NCBI GenBank assembly: GCA_029834535.1
Contig: JAQMWT010000572.1
Coordinates: forward strand, 62,001 to 126,000
DNA length: 64,000 nt
Direction of reading: 5' to 3'
Source of the DNA: Chrysophaeum taylorii
Lineage: Eukaryota > Sar > Pelagophyceae > Pelagomonadales > Pelagomonadaceae
Shown: piece by piece, positions 11,007 through 19,266 of the stretch
How positions within the stretch are numbered: the stretch's first letter is position 1
How the letters are laid out: every line of letters begins with the position of its first letter
Translations under genes and position numbers: made by a program
The notes under the pieces: generated by a model
The model's input: only the letters and a program-made list of their open reading frames with translations
The model's database searches: none
Told to the model about the DNA's origin: nothing

Positions 11007-11256
11007 ACCGCCGCCGCTGCCCTCGAAGCTAGTGACGACAAGTCCGACCCGTCGTCGCGCAGGCACCCCTGTTCTCTATAATGTGTAGCGCGCGAGCCGT
11101 CCGCGCTTCTCCCAGAAGAAGAATCTAGCCTGTCCACACAGGCTCAGACGACAAGAAAAGACAACGCACTCACAATAATAACAACAAGGACAGCCGTGTG
11201 ACATTGTCATAAGTATAGATACTGTCGGCCGCCGCCCACGCTCCTATTATGCTACG

Positions 11257-12255
11257 TCAGTGGGTGAGAGAGAGCTCGATGAGGTCGTTGCATGCCTGCT
11301 TGCCGTTCCAGCCTCCGAATATGTATAAGGTAGCGCCGATGACCGTCATAGTGTGCCCGTATTTGTGCGCGGGCGGAGCTGCCGGGAGGGTGGGTCGGAG
11401 CCAGGACATTTGCGGATCGTGGTCGGTTCCGACTCGCAGGAGATGGACAGAGCCGGCATTCTTCCGCTTGCAGTGGGCGTTTTGAATTCCGCCAACGCCC
11501 CAGCCGCCGTAGAAGACGACGCCTTCCTCGAGCTGCGCTGATCGCATTCCGTAGCGTCCCGAGGGCGCGAGGTCACCGCCGACCGGCGGCTTGGTCCAGA
11601 CCATGGTCTCCGTGTCGAGGGATCTGAGGTCGTTGTAGTACTGGGGGACAGGGTCCTTGGTCGTGACCGAGGCACCGCCGAAGCACAAGATACGACCGTC
11701 ATTAAGGAGTTCGAGGGTGTGGCCGTAGCGCGGCGAGGGCGCGAGGCCGACGGTGCGAGGCTGGAGCCACGTGAACGAGTCGGTATTGAAGACCCAAAGG
11801 TCTCCGAGGCAGGTGGTGCGGCCGTCCCAGCCGCCGTGGACGACAATTTTCCTCCCCACAAGCAGCGAGGCGTGGAAGAAGCGCGGCGCCGGGCTCGCCG
11901 ACGTCACGCTGACGGGGACCCAAGTCCACTCGACGAGATCGAGGAAGAACGTGTCGCGCAACACGCCCGACGGACCGCGACCGCCAAACACGAACATTCG
12001 AGATCCAACGAGTTCAACCGAGTGCCCGTATCGCGCGCTGGGGTGCTCGCCGCTGCAGGGTACCTTGTGCCAGGCGCGGCTCTTGGCGTCCAGAACGTAC
12101 GTGTCGTTCATGTAGGCAAACCGCCCGTTTTCCAAGTAGCTCGACCCCCCGAAAATCACGATCTGGTTGTCGGCTGTCACGGCCGAGTGCCCGCCGCGCT
12201 GCGACGGTCGATCCCCGTCGATCAAAGCTTCGACATAATTCACGCTGGACGCCAT
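11257..12255 (-). CDS. Kelch-repeat beta-propeller protein
   Basis: 332 residues made almost entirely of kelch repeats. Repeated blocks of GHS/GHT, IFGG/VFGG/CFGG/YGG and a Trp about 20 residues later occur at least six times, e.g. GGHSAV..VIFGG, YGHSVELVGSRMFVFGG, YGHTLELLNDGRILCFGG and KYGHTMTVIGATLYIFGG. This is enough for one six- or seven-bladed propeller, with no further domain. Such proteins are usually interaction scaffolds; the partner is unknown. The ATG at 12253-12255 (MASSVNYV) was preferred. The frame extends 53 residues upstream to another Met, but that stretch has no kelch features. Confidence 0.85.
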   Translation of the reverse strand: MASSVNYVEALIDGDRPSQRGGHSAVTADNQIVIFGGSSYLENGRFAYMNDTYVLDAKSRAWHKVPCSGEHPSARYGHSVELVGSRMFVFGGRGPSGVLRDTFFLDLVEWTWVPVSVTSASPAPRFFHASLLVGRKIVVHGGWDGRTTCLGDLWVFNTDSFTWLQPRTVGLAPSPRYGHTLELLNDGRILCFGGASVTTKDPVPQYYNDLRSLDTETMVWTKPPVGGDLAPSGRYGMRSAQLEEGVVFYGGWGVGGIQNAHCKRKNAGSVHLLRVGTDHDPQMSWLRPTLPAAPPAHKYGHTMTVIGATLYIFGGWNGKQACNDLIELSLTH

Positions 12256-12825
12256 GGGTGAGGCGTTAGAGCGAGGGTAAGTAGGACTGACGGTCTCACC
12301 AAGAACCAAGAGGTTCCAACTTTTGGGGTACGTGGGTTTGTGGAGAGAGACAGCAACCGGAAGCAAGATGGTGCTTGTTTGATAGATAGGTCGGACCCAC
12401 CACGCAGAGAGCATGTCGTGGGATTAGGGATAAAGAAGGCGAGAAATCATGATTTGACATACGTATAGAGCTACTTCGCTAGTAACTCTGAAGAAACCCG
12501 CCACGCCGGAAGTGTGGCGCTTTTGACGTCGCTCTCGGCAGAAGGACGTACCACTCAGGATCACGCCTCCCTAGGTCCCAGGATGTAAGCGGTCTAGCGG
12601 GACTGCAGTGCGCAACGCAACAGCGCGCGACAACGACGACACCCTGCGACAACCAACCACCAATATTGCTTATTGGGGCTACCGACGGCAGGGAATTGCG
12701 GAAGATCGGGCGCGCGAACATGGGGCAGGCAGGTTCCCCCCTTTCATGTCATTGAAAGGGGAGTGATACAAGTCGACCTAAACACACATAAATGTACCAG
12801 TAAAATCCGAAGCGGATCGTGGTTA
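12256..12825. other. Intergenic, small hairpin, no supported gene
   Basis: No convincing coding frame. A hairpin with stems CGCCAC (12499-12504) and GTGGCG (12514-12519) and loop GCCGGAAGT is present. A similar hairpin with the same GCCGGAAGT core lies at 38024-38040. Confidence 0.45.
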
Positions 12826-13617
12826 TCAGGGTTCTTGGAGCTGTGGGCGTAGAAGAAGGTAGGCCAAGGGCCCGTAGACGGGGATGAATGAGAGGTAGGC
12901 GAGGCGGGGGTCAGCGCCGGGGCGAGCCCGAAGGTCAGCTTGGATGACACCGAAGGAGAGAAGCCACAAGGAGCAGAAGTCGAGGGAAGTGACGTGCACG
13001 AAAAGCGAGGAGCGGAAAAGGACTATGAAAGCGGCGAGGGCGTCCGTGGGGTCGGCAGCAATAGCGGACGCGCCATAAGTCGCGAGCGCAACGGCACCCA
13101 CGGTCAGGAGCGCCGCGTTAGCCTTGGACTCGAACCAGCGCCCGATCAAGCCCGTCTGGGGCTCGACGTTGTCAACGTCGTCGTCTCGGAGCGCAATGTA
13201 GGGCGAAATCGCAAACATGCCAAAAAAGACGCTCCCAATCAGGAAGGGTGCGATAGGGAGATTTTGGCGCTTGCTGTCGGGGAGCAATAGCGACGCGTAG
13301 ATCGCCGGCCATAGACCCATATAGTTAAATTCGACAACAAAGAGCTGTGATACGGATGGATCGAAAGGGTTTGCGATGAACTTATTGAGGAGCTCCGAGT
13401 CGAGTGCCTGGCTCGCGGCGTCCTTGCCGGGCGCGCCCACAGCGACATAGGAAATGAGGCCGGCCCACAGCGCGAAGACGCCGACCTTGCGTAACGGGAA
13501 GTCGACGTCGGTGACTCTCGCGGCGAGCGGCTTGTGTCGCAGATGGGGCTGGCGCAGAGGCGGCTCGACCACGCTAAAGGCGCCGGCCGTCGCGATGGCC
13601 ACCCAAATCATCACCAT
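12826..13617 (-). CDS. Plastid-targeted multi-pass membrane protein, conserved hypothetical
   Basis: 263 residues from the ATG at 13615-13617. The N-terminus (MVMIWVAIATAGA, then FSVVEPP) is a signal peptide followed by Phe at the predicted +1 site and a basic, Pro-rich transit-like stretch. This is the bipartite plastid targeting signature of algae with secondary plastids. The mature part has about five hydrophobic segments, with a distinctive block FVVEFNYMGLWPAIYASLLLPD, shown here as EFNYMGLWPA and ASLLLPD, then PFLIGSVFFGMFAISPYIALR. The layout resembles small conserved plastid membrane proteins of algae and plants, but I cannot name the family. It is divergent from uroporphyrinogen decarboxylase, 207 bp apart, consistent with co-expression of plastid functions (inference). 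Confidence 0.7.
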   Translation of the reverse strand: MVMIWVAIATAGAFSVVEPPLRQPHLRHKPLAARVTDVDFPLRKVGVFALWAGLISYVAVGAPGKDAASQALDSELLNKFIANPFDPSVSQLFVVEFNYMGLWPAIYASLLLPDSKRQNLPIAPFLIGSVFFGMFAISPYIALRDDDVDNVEPQTGLIGRWFESKANAALLTVGAVALATYGASAIAADPTDALAAFIVLFRSSLFVHVTSLDFCSLWLLSFGVIQADLRARPGADPRLAYLSFIPVYGPLAYLLLRPQLQEP

Positions 13618-13791
13618 GTACACAGATTTTCTGGCTGAGGTGGCGATCCACCTCAAAAAATAAAATCGCGAAAGGAGCAAAACATACCGAAATTCTGTGT
13701 ACGTAGTAGAAACTATGTCCGTTATATATGTCCGTTTGGAGCAGGTTCACCAGAAGATCTGAGCATAACCCGTACTACACGTACAATCGAG

Positions 13792-13801
13792 TGAGGGTTT
13801 T
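13792..13801 (+). promoter_or_regulatory. Telobox-like TGAGGGTTTT upstream of uroporphyrinogen decarboxylase
   Basis: TGAGGGTTTT (reverse complement AAAACCCTCA) ends 23 bp before the predicted start codon. The same word occurs near other starts in this window. Confidence 0.4.
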
Positions 13802-13824
13802 GGGAAGGGTGCTTGAAGTGAGCC

Positions 13825-15033
13825 ATGAGTATGGGATTCCTCATCGTTGTTGTCTGCTGCGGTGTCCGAGCGTACCAGCCTGTCCCGCGGCCCTCGTCGA
13901 TGCGGCCGCTGCAGGGCGCTCTGGTGGAGGGGACCGCGACGGTGGCTCCGGCGGCGGCAACGGACGAAAGCGATTTGCTGCTGCGCGCCGCTCGTGGCGA
14001 CGTGACCGCGCGCACGCCCGTGTGGCTGATGCGTCAGGCGGGCCGGTACATGAAGGCGTTCCGGGCATATTCGGAAAAGTACCCGTTCCGCATGCGTAGC
14101 GAGACGCCCGAGATCGCGACCGAGCTGTCGCTCCAGTGCTGGCGCGCGTTTGGCGTCGACGGCGTAATCATGTTCTCAGACATTCTCACAATCTTGCCCG
14201 CGCTCGGGGTCGAGTTCGACGTCGTCCCCGGCAAGGGTCCGGCTATTTGCGACACGTTGCGTAGCGAGAGCCGCGTCGCCGAGTACGAGCTCGCCGTCGA
14301 CCGTTTCGCGCCTTCCGACCAACTCCCGTTCGTCGGCGAGACGCTCAGGGCGCTGCGCCAGGAGACCGAGGGCAAGACGACGCTCGTGGGCTTCGTTGGC
14401 GCGCCCTGGACCCTCGCGGCCTACGCCGTCGAGGGTGGTGCCTCGCGCCACGCGCTCGAAATCAAGGGCATGATGCATTCCAACCCTACGCTCGCGCACG
14501 ACTTGCTCGCCGCTACGAGCGACGCCGTCGCGCGGTACGCGTGCCACCAGATCGAAAATGGCGCCCAGATGGTCCAGCTCTTTGAATCCTGGGCTCACCA
14601 CCTCAGTCCCGCCGACTTCTCCGAGTTCGCTAAGCCGTATGCGCAGAGAGTCGCGCGCTACGTCAACGATAGACACCCCGACGTTCCCCTCATCTTCTTT
14701 GCCAACGGCGGTTCCTCTTACCTCGAGCTTCAGCGCGAGATGGTGGCCCCCGACGCCTTCTCGGCGCTTTCGATTGACTGGGCCGTCGATCTCGCGACGG
14801 CAAGAACAGTCCTCGGAGAGGGGACGCCTATTCAGGGTAACGTCGACCCCTCCTTGCTGCTCGCGTCACCCGACGCCGTCGATGCGGCCGTCGAGCGCTG
14901 CATCGCACAAGCCGGCGGCCCTGGTAACCGCCACATCCTCAACCTCGGCCACGGCGTTCTCCAGCAAACGCCGGAAGCCAACGTCGCCGCCTTTGTCAAC
15001 GCCGCCAAGAACCACGGAATCCGACGTTCATAG
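13825..15033 (+). CDS. UROD: Uroporphyrinogen III decarboxylase, plastid-targeted
   Basis: 402 residues. The enzyme removes four carboxyl groups from uroporphyrinogen III to give coproporphyrinogen III on the way to heme and chlorophyll. It is recognised by PVWLMRQAGRYMKAFR, the hallmark N-terminal signature, then DGVIMFSDILTILPALG, VGFVGAPWTLAAYAVEGG, and the C-terminal NLGHGVLQQTPE. Catalytic Arg and Asp residues in these blocks are present and the length is normal for the family. The N-terminus (MGFLIVVVCCGVRA, then YQPVPRPSS) fits a signal peptide plus transit peptide with an aromatic +1 residue, so plastid import is likely. ATG 13825 is followed by a second ATG six bases on (MSMGF); either could be used. 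No introns. Confidence 0.95.
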   Translation: MSMGFLIVVVCCGVRAYQPVPRPSSMRPLQGALVEGTATVAPAAATDESDLLLRAARGDVTARTPVWLMRQAGRYMKAFRAYSEKYPFRMRSETPEIATELSLQCWRAFGVDGVIMFSDILTILPALGVEFDVVPGKGPAICDTLRSESRVAEYELAVDRFAPSDQLPFVGETLRALRQETEGKTTLVGFVGAPWTLAAYAVEGGASRHALEIKGMMHSNPTLAHDLLAATSDAVARYACHQIENGAQMVQLFESWAHHLSPADFSEFAKPYAQRVARYVNDRHPDVPLIFFANGGSSYLELQREMVAPDAFSALSIDWAVDLATARTVLGEGTPIQGNVDPSLLLASPDAVDAAVERCIAQAGGPGNRHILNLGHGVLQQTPEANVAAFVNAAKNHGIRRS

Positions 15034-15363
15034 TCCGTGTGCAGCAGCGCTCTTATGACGACAGGGGGGAGGGAGGGAGGGAGGGAGGGAGGGAGGGAGG
15101 GAGGTGTACCAATCTCCGAGAGGTATAAAGCAAGACATTCCACCCAATAATATTAACGCCGGATAGAATATCACTGTGAGAAAAGCCGACTGCAAAGAGG
15201 AGGGGGGGTGCTTCCAGGAGCACGGGCGTTCAGAGGTTTGAGGAATTTTGTGGAGCCGTGAGGGATGCCTGGAAGGCGGGGGCGAAGGTTAAGTGGGGGT
15301 GCTGAGGGTTTTTATTAAATTTTAAAGGTCGACTGCGTGTTGGGGGCTTGAGGGTTTTGGTTG
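15034..15363. other. Intergenic with GGGA minisatellite
   Basis: No gene seen. Contains the GGGA repeat described separately and two TGAGGGTTTT words (15303-15312 and 15349-15358). The second ends five bases before the next start codon. Confidence 0.5.
15066..15104. repeat. (GGGA)n tetranucleotide repeat
   Basis: About ten tandem units of AGGG/GGGA with almost no interruption, downstream of uroporphyrinogen decarboxylase. The G-rich strand could form a G-quadruplex. Confidence 0.9.
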
Positions 15364-16068
15364 ATGAGGGTTATGAAAAAGCGAGCGTTAAACCCGTCCG
15401 TCGTTGGAAATGAGATGGCGGACGCGCTGGGCCGTGTGCACTATAGCCGCGCCAGGCTTTTGAGCGAGCGCGTCGAGCTGGTCGCGGTCGCGAGTGCGGC
15501 TTCGCAGGCGCAGGATGAGGCATTGCGGTCGGTGGATCGCGAAGCGGCGGCGCTGCACGCGCTCATCGACGAGGAATTAGCTGTTTGCAGGGGCGTTATC
15601 AGAGCTGAGATGCGCAGAAACGAAGCGGCTGCCTTCGTCGAGGATGTGGACGCGCACGTGCGAAAGCTCGACGACGTAGCGTCTGCGCTTGAGTGCCGGG
15701 ACCCAACCATTAGTCGAGTCGTCGCGGACCGCGTCGACGACCTGCTGTTTGCCGGGGAGCGACTGAGCGACAAAACGCGCACGGCACGCGTCTCGAGCTT
15801 TTCGACGTTCGTCCCCTCGCCGGCGACTCGCCCGGCCATGCTGGCCGACCGCGTCCGAACGATCCTCGCTCGCGACACGCCGACCGACCTCCTCCTCCTC
15901 CTCGATCGGGGACACGCAAGGGGTCGCTTCGACGACCGGAAAACGACGGCGCACCCTTTAATACCGTCGTTGGACCACCCACCTGAGACGTCCTGGGACC
16001 GCGAGTGCCGCTCCCTCCGACGACAGCTCCAGGAGATGCACCTGAGCCTGGACGATCGCACAGCGTGA
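15364..16068 (+). CDS. Hypothetical coiled-coil protein
   Basis: 234 residues from ATG 15364; the frame extends one TTG upstream. Residues about 25-110 are helical and charged with heptad-like spacing (SERVELVAVASAASQAQDEAL; here LLSERVELVAVA and QDEALRSVDREAAALHAL), consistent with a coiled coil, and the C-terminus again ends in a helix (CRSLRRQLQEMHLSLDD). No family recognised. Support comes from a clean ATG-to-stop frame and the position 41 bp upstream of the next gene in the same direction. The opposite-strand frame is Arg-rich and not protein-like. The biological role is unknown. Confidence 0.5.
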   Translation: MRVMKKRALNPSVVGNEMADALGRVHYSRARLLSERVELVAVASAASQAQDEALRSVDREAAALHALIDEELAVCRGVIRAEMRRNEAAAFVEDVDAHVRKLDDVASALECRDPTISRVVADRVDDLLFAGERLSDKTRTARVSSFSTFVPSPATRPAMLADRVRTILARDTPTDLLLLLDRGHARGRFDDRKTTAHPLIPSLDHPPETSWDRECRSLRRQLQEMHLSLDDRTA

Positions 16069-16090
16069 CCCCCCGCCCACGTCATAATGC

Positions 16091-16099
16091 AAACCCTCA
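16091..16099 (+). promoter_or_regulatory. Telobox-like AAACCCTCA 11 bp before a start codon
   Basis: AAACCCTCA lies immediately before the ATG of the HAD-like gene, in the 41-bp gap after the previous stop codon. Same element as at 53008-53017. Confidence 0.4.
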
Positions 16100-16109
16100 A
16101 GATCGCACG

Positions 16110-17129
16110 ATGACGTTGTTGTCGTTCATGCTCTTGCCGTTGGTGGCCGTCGGCTTCGTGGCCGCACCTTGGAGCCCCCGATGCAGCGCTCTACGTGCCC
16201 AGACTGTGTTCGTGGACCTCGACGTCGTCGCGGACACCTTGGAGTTCGAGGGCGAAATGACGTTGCGTGGCCTTCAGGCGTTGATCCCGCAAGGCCCGTG
16301 GCAGCAGCTGGAAGTGCTTCCCAACCACCGGTGGCGGACCTTCGACCTGCACCACAAGTTTGACAGGATCCTCTCCGAGCTCCGCGTGTGTCGACCAGCA
16401 GAGGCCGTCATGATTCTTCGCATGCTGTTCGAGGAAGACGAAGTCGGTGCTCGCGCGTTGCGAGCTCGCGAAGAGCCATCGGGTCAAAGGTGGGCCAGCG
16501 GCGGCTGGGCGCCCACGGACGGCCCGCTGGTTGGTGTTCGCCCGGGCACGAGACCGCTCACAGCCGGCGAGGTTGTCGAGAACTGGGAGGCCGTGCTGAG
16601 CGCGCGTTGCGCGGCCTCCTGGCAACGAGAAGGCATCTCGCTCGCGACCATCGACGACACCGTGCTCGAGCTCTACGCGCAGAACCTCGATGCCGACGTC
16701 CTGCGCTGGCGACCCGACTCTATACACCTCCTCAGGACCGCGCGCGATCGTGGTAAGCTCGACCGAATCGTCGTCGTCGTGCGCGGCGACGGCCCCGTGG
16801 GCCACGCCGTCGAAAAAACGGGCTTGGACATTCGCAGAGTCTTGGACGCCGAGGTAACCGTTGTCGCATCACCGCGAGACCTCGCCGACACGCTCCTGGC
16901 CACGCACTCGCCGGACGCCCGCTACTTGGGCGGCAGCCCGGGCCTCACCCTCCAGCTCGCCGCCGCGCTCTCCACGATCCCCCCCTCCCTCCGTGTCTAT
17001 CATTGTGCTTGGGTCACGCGCTGGGACGGCCGCCGCAGCCCGATCCCGGTGCAGAACGACCTCGGCATTCGCGTCTTGGACCGCGAGGCCCACAACCTCC
17101 GCTACATCCTTGGTCTTCAGCGCAGGTAG
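16110..17129 (+). CDS. Plastid-targeted HAD-superfamily-like protein
   Basis: 339 residues. N-terminus MTLLSFMLLPLVAVG then FVAAPW is a signal peptide with Phe at +1, indicating plastid targeting. VFVDLDVVADTLEF keeps the DxD of HAD motif I but in a degenerate form. RVCRPAEAVMILRMLFEED, TAGEVVENWEAVL and a late LGGSPGLTLQLAAALSTIPPSLRVYHCAWVTRWDGRR (shown as LGGSPGLTLQLAAAL and VYHCAWVTRWDG) line up with the plant chloroplast HAD-like protein family typified by Arabidopsis At3g10970, from memory. Whether it is catalytically active is uncertain because the motif around the nucleophile is altered. The ATG at 16110 was chosen because the frame upstream overlaps the preceding gene. Confidence 0.65.
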   Translation: MTLLSFMLLPLVAVGFVAAPWSPRCSALRAQTVFVDLDVVADTLEFEGEMTLRGLQALIPQGPWQQLEVLPNHRWRTFDLHHKFDRILSELRVCRPAEAVMILRMLFEEDEVGARALRAREEPSGQRWASGGWAPTDGPLVGVRPGTRPLTAGEVVENWEAVLSARCAASWQREGISLATIDDTVLELYAQNLDADVLRWRPDSIHLLRTARDRGKLDRIVVVVRGDGPVGHAVEKTGLDIRRVLDAEVTVVASPRDLADTLLATHSPDARYLGGSPGLTLQLAAALSTIPPSLRVYHCAWVTRWDGRRSPIPVQNDLGIRVLDREAHNLRYILGLQRR

Positions 17130-18635
17130 ATATATGAGGCCATTTCCCCCTGCGCATGATTCTAAATTCTTGTGAGCGCTGAGAGATCACCTGGCCTTGG
17201 TTCAGCGTTACGGGCTAGCTATTACCCGCCGGTTGCAGTTTCGTGGTCATGGCTCAAGCTGGGTGTTGTGCGTGGCAGCAAGGACTGAGATATGTACCGA
17301 CTCGCTTGAAGTAACGCGACGGTGGGTTTCCCGCGGCCTTGGGTTGGGCGTGGCGAGCCTTACTTAACACCATCGGGCCTTGTTAGCTTAGGTGGTGCTC
17401 TATATGCTGGAGTGGGCTTGCAACAAAATAAAATCCCGTGCCGAGGTCCGCGTCGCTCGGGTCTAATAAACCTTCGGCTCGTCAACACTATCATTTTTTC
17501 ATCTTGTTGTTGCCAGGGTGTTTTCGATCGCTCCTTTGAAAAATAGCATGAAGGACGACGCGTGAGGTTGATCCGCGAACTCATCTTCATCGAAAGGGGC
17601 TTTCATTCTCACCGCGCACTGTTGATGGGGGCATCTGCGGCGGGCCTACAGGCTCGTGTTGGCGACTAAATCGCAGTATGGAGGCGCGAGCGCCGCGAAG
17701 CTAGCGGAATCGTGGGTTTTTTTTTGCCGCAGGCGACACTTTTTGCGAACTGAGCATCATGTCGAGGACTTACTCCCCGGAGCCGGGTTCGTAATCTTGC
17801 GATTCTGCGAGTAATTAGCCAACGACGCGTTTGCGACGGCGTCTTATAATGCGCGGCGATTTGAGGGAATTCGTCATAATCGACGGCGATGCTCTCCTTA
17901 CTGCAGGCCATAACCGAAAGAACGGATTGTGGGCCGTCGTCGTCAGTAAGATGTGATGACTCGTGCGTCTTTGCCCGCGATGGTGAATGCGACGAACACC
18001 TAGGCTATACGAATGACCTCCCTTGCGTAACGAGAATGGATTATCGCGGTTTCGCCCGCGCCTTGAACAAATAGTTTGTAGCTCGTGGTCATAAGGTCTT
18101 CGAGGGAATGGCATCGGCCTCGCCACTTAACCTGCCCCAACTATAATGCGGCGCAATGGCCAGATGTCAACGACCACGGTGGTAGCGAACCTAGACCCCT
18201 TACCTACATACCCATTCGACGAGGATTTCCCCCGCAATGGGCTCGTCCTCACGATCATCTCGGCGGCCCTCGGGACTCTTGTTCTAACTCCAAGTTTCCC
18301 CGTCTCCATTGCCGCCGCGTTCCCGAGCGTCCTCATCGCGAAAATCCGCCTGATGACTCGTCTAGCTGTTGTATAGCACAAACGGAAACTGGCACTCATG
18401 GCACCTATATTCTACAATATTCGAGGTTCTCGACTCGTGGTCGTCCTCATTGCTTGTTAAAAAGATCTGGGTTCTGAGCGCGGCTTGGGGCTCTACAGAA
18501 TGAAATGTGCTGAACGATGCAGTGTTTGTCAGGAGGGGCCGTAATCGGCAATGAAGTTGCTTGGCGCACGCGACCCCTTGAATGCCTCAATAATTTCACG
18601 CGCAGGATGGTCTTGTCTTGCATTCTCGACGTGTG
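17130..18635. other. Gene-poor stretch with possible decayed fragments
   Basis: About 1.5 kb without a convincing gene. Two short plus-strand frames look partly protein-like: 17889-18074 (listed separately) and 18146-18376, which has a hydrophobic stretch (GLVLTIISAALGTLVLTPS). They may be remnants of one membrane protein or chance frames. Composition is less GC-rich than in neighbouring genes. Confidence 0.45.
17889..18074 (+). CDS. Small Cys-rich ORF, possibly a gene fragment
   Basis: 61 residues. CDDSCVFARDGECDE resembles the CxxxCxxAxDGxCDD motif repeated in Cys-rich extracellular segments of algal and oomycete proteins, normally continuing to GTDCxDCG, which is missing here. Probably a fragment rather than an independent gene. 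Confidence 0.25.
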   Translation: MLSLLQAITERTDCGPSSSVRCDDSCVFARDGECDEHLGYTNDLPCVTRMDYRGFARALNK

Positions 18636-19204
18636 CTACATCACGTCGCCTCGGTTTTTCGGGTAGTAGTACGGTGACCATTTGGGCACTCCATAGCCAT
18701 AATCTCGCTTTTTGTCTTCCGACAACGCGGGGGATCGCTGGAAGTCGACTCGGGTAGGCGAGACACCAATAAAATCCAGGTCGTTGGCCCAGTGCGGCCG
18801 CTCGCCGACGAGCTCCCAAGTATGGTCGACCACCGCCCAGCCTTTCATTTCGCGGGTGTTTTGTATATTCTCGCGAAGCTGCATCTCCGGAGACAAGGTC
18901 GTCAACCCGTTCCCCGGAATCGAAAAGGCGCCGTACGTCGCGGAGATCGGCTTACGGGGCACGGGTTTGTAGTCCTGTGGGTTCCAGTACGGTGACCACC
19001 GGGGCACGCCAAAGCCAAAATCTTGCTTCTTCCCTGTCGCAGGAGGCCTTCCGCAGCCGACATGCGGTAGAGCAGCGCCTCGCCTCGCCTCGTTGGTTCG
19101 TCGTACTCGTAGGTGGCGACGGCGAGGAGGTCATCGCCGGGGCACCAGCCGAGGCCGCAGGCGTGGAGCGCGGTGGTGAGCCGTTGGCGTGTTGACACGG
19201 TCAT
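18636..19204 (-). CDS. Small protein with duplicated GVPxWSPY motif
   Basis: Modelled as exons 19204-19107 and 19047-18636, joined across a 59-nt intron (GTACGA..GAAG, phase 2); 169 residues. The second exon is well supported. It holds two copies of a KKxD(F/Y)G(F/Y)GVPxWSPY motif, one near the start (KKQDFGFGVPRWSPYW) and one at the C-terminus (KKRDYGYGVPKWSPYY), separated by about 85 residues. The first exon is less certain because its acceptor is GAAG rather than CAG. No named family recognised. It is divergent from alanyl-tRNA synthetase with 62 bp between starts. Confidence 0.55.
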
Positions 19205-19266
19205 CCAAGAAGGGTTTTTTGTTTTTCGAACGCGTGACCGAAAGAAACCCACCCCACCACCTCAGT

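Noticed and set aside
12479-12721. 80-residue minus-strand ORF
   Set aside because: Short, no homology, composition like non-coding sequence.
15066-15104. Telomere or origin signal in the GGGA run
   Set aside because: Simple tetranucleotide repeat without the telomeric unit or flanking structure.
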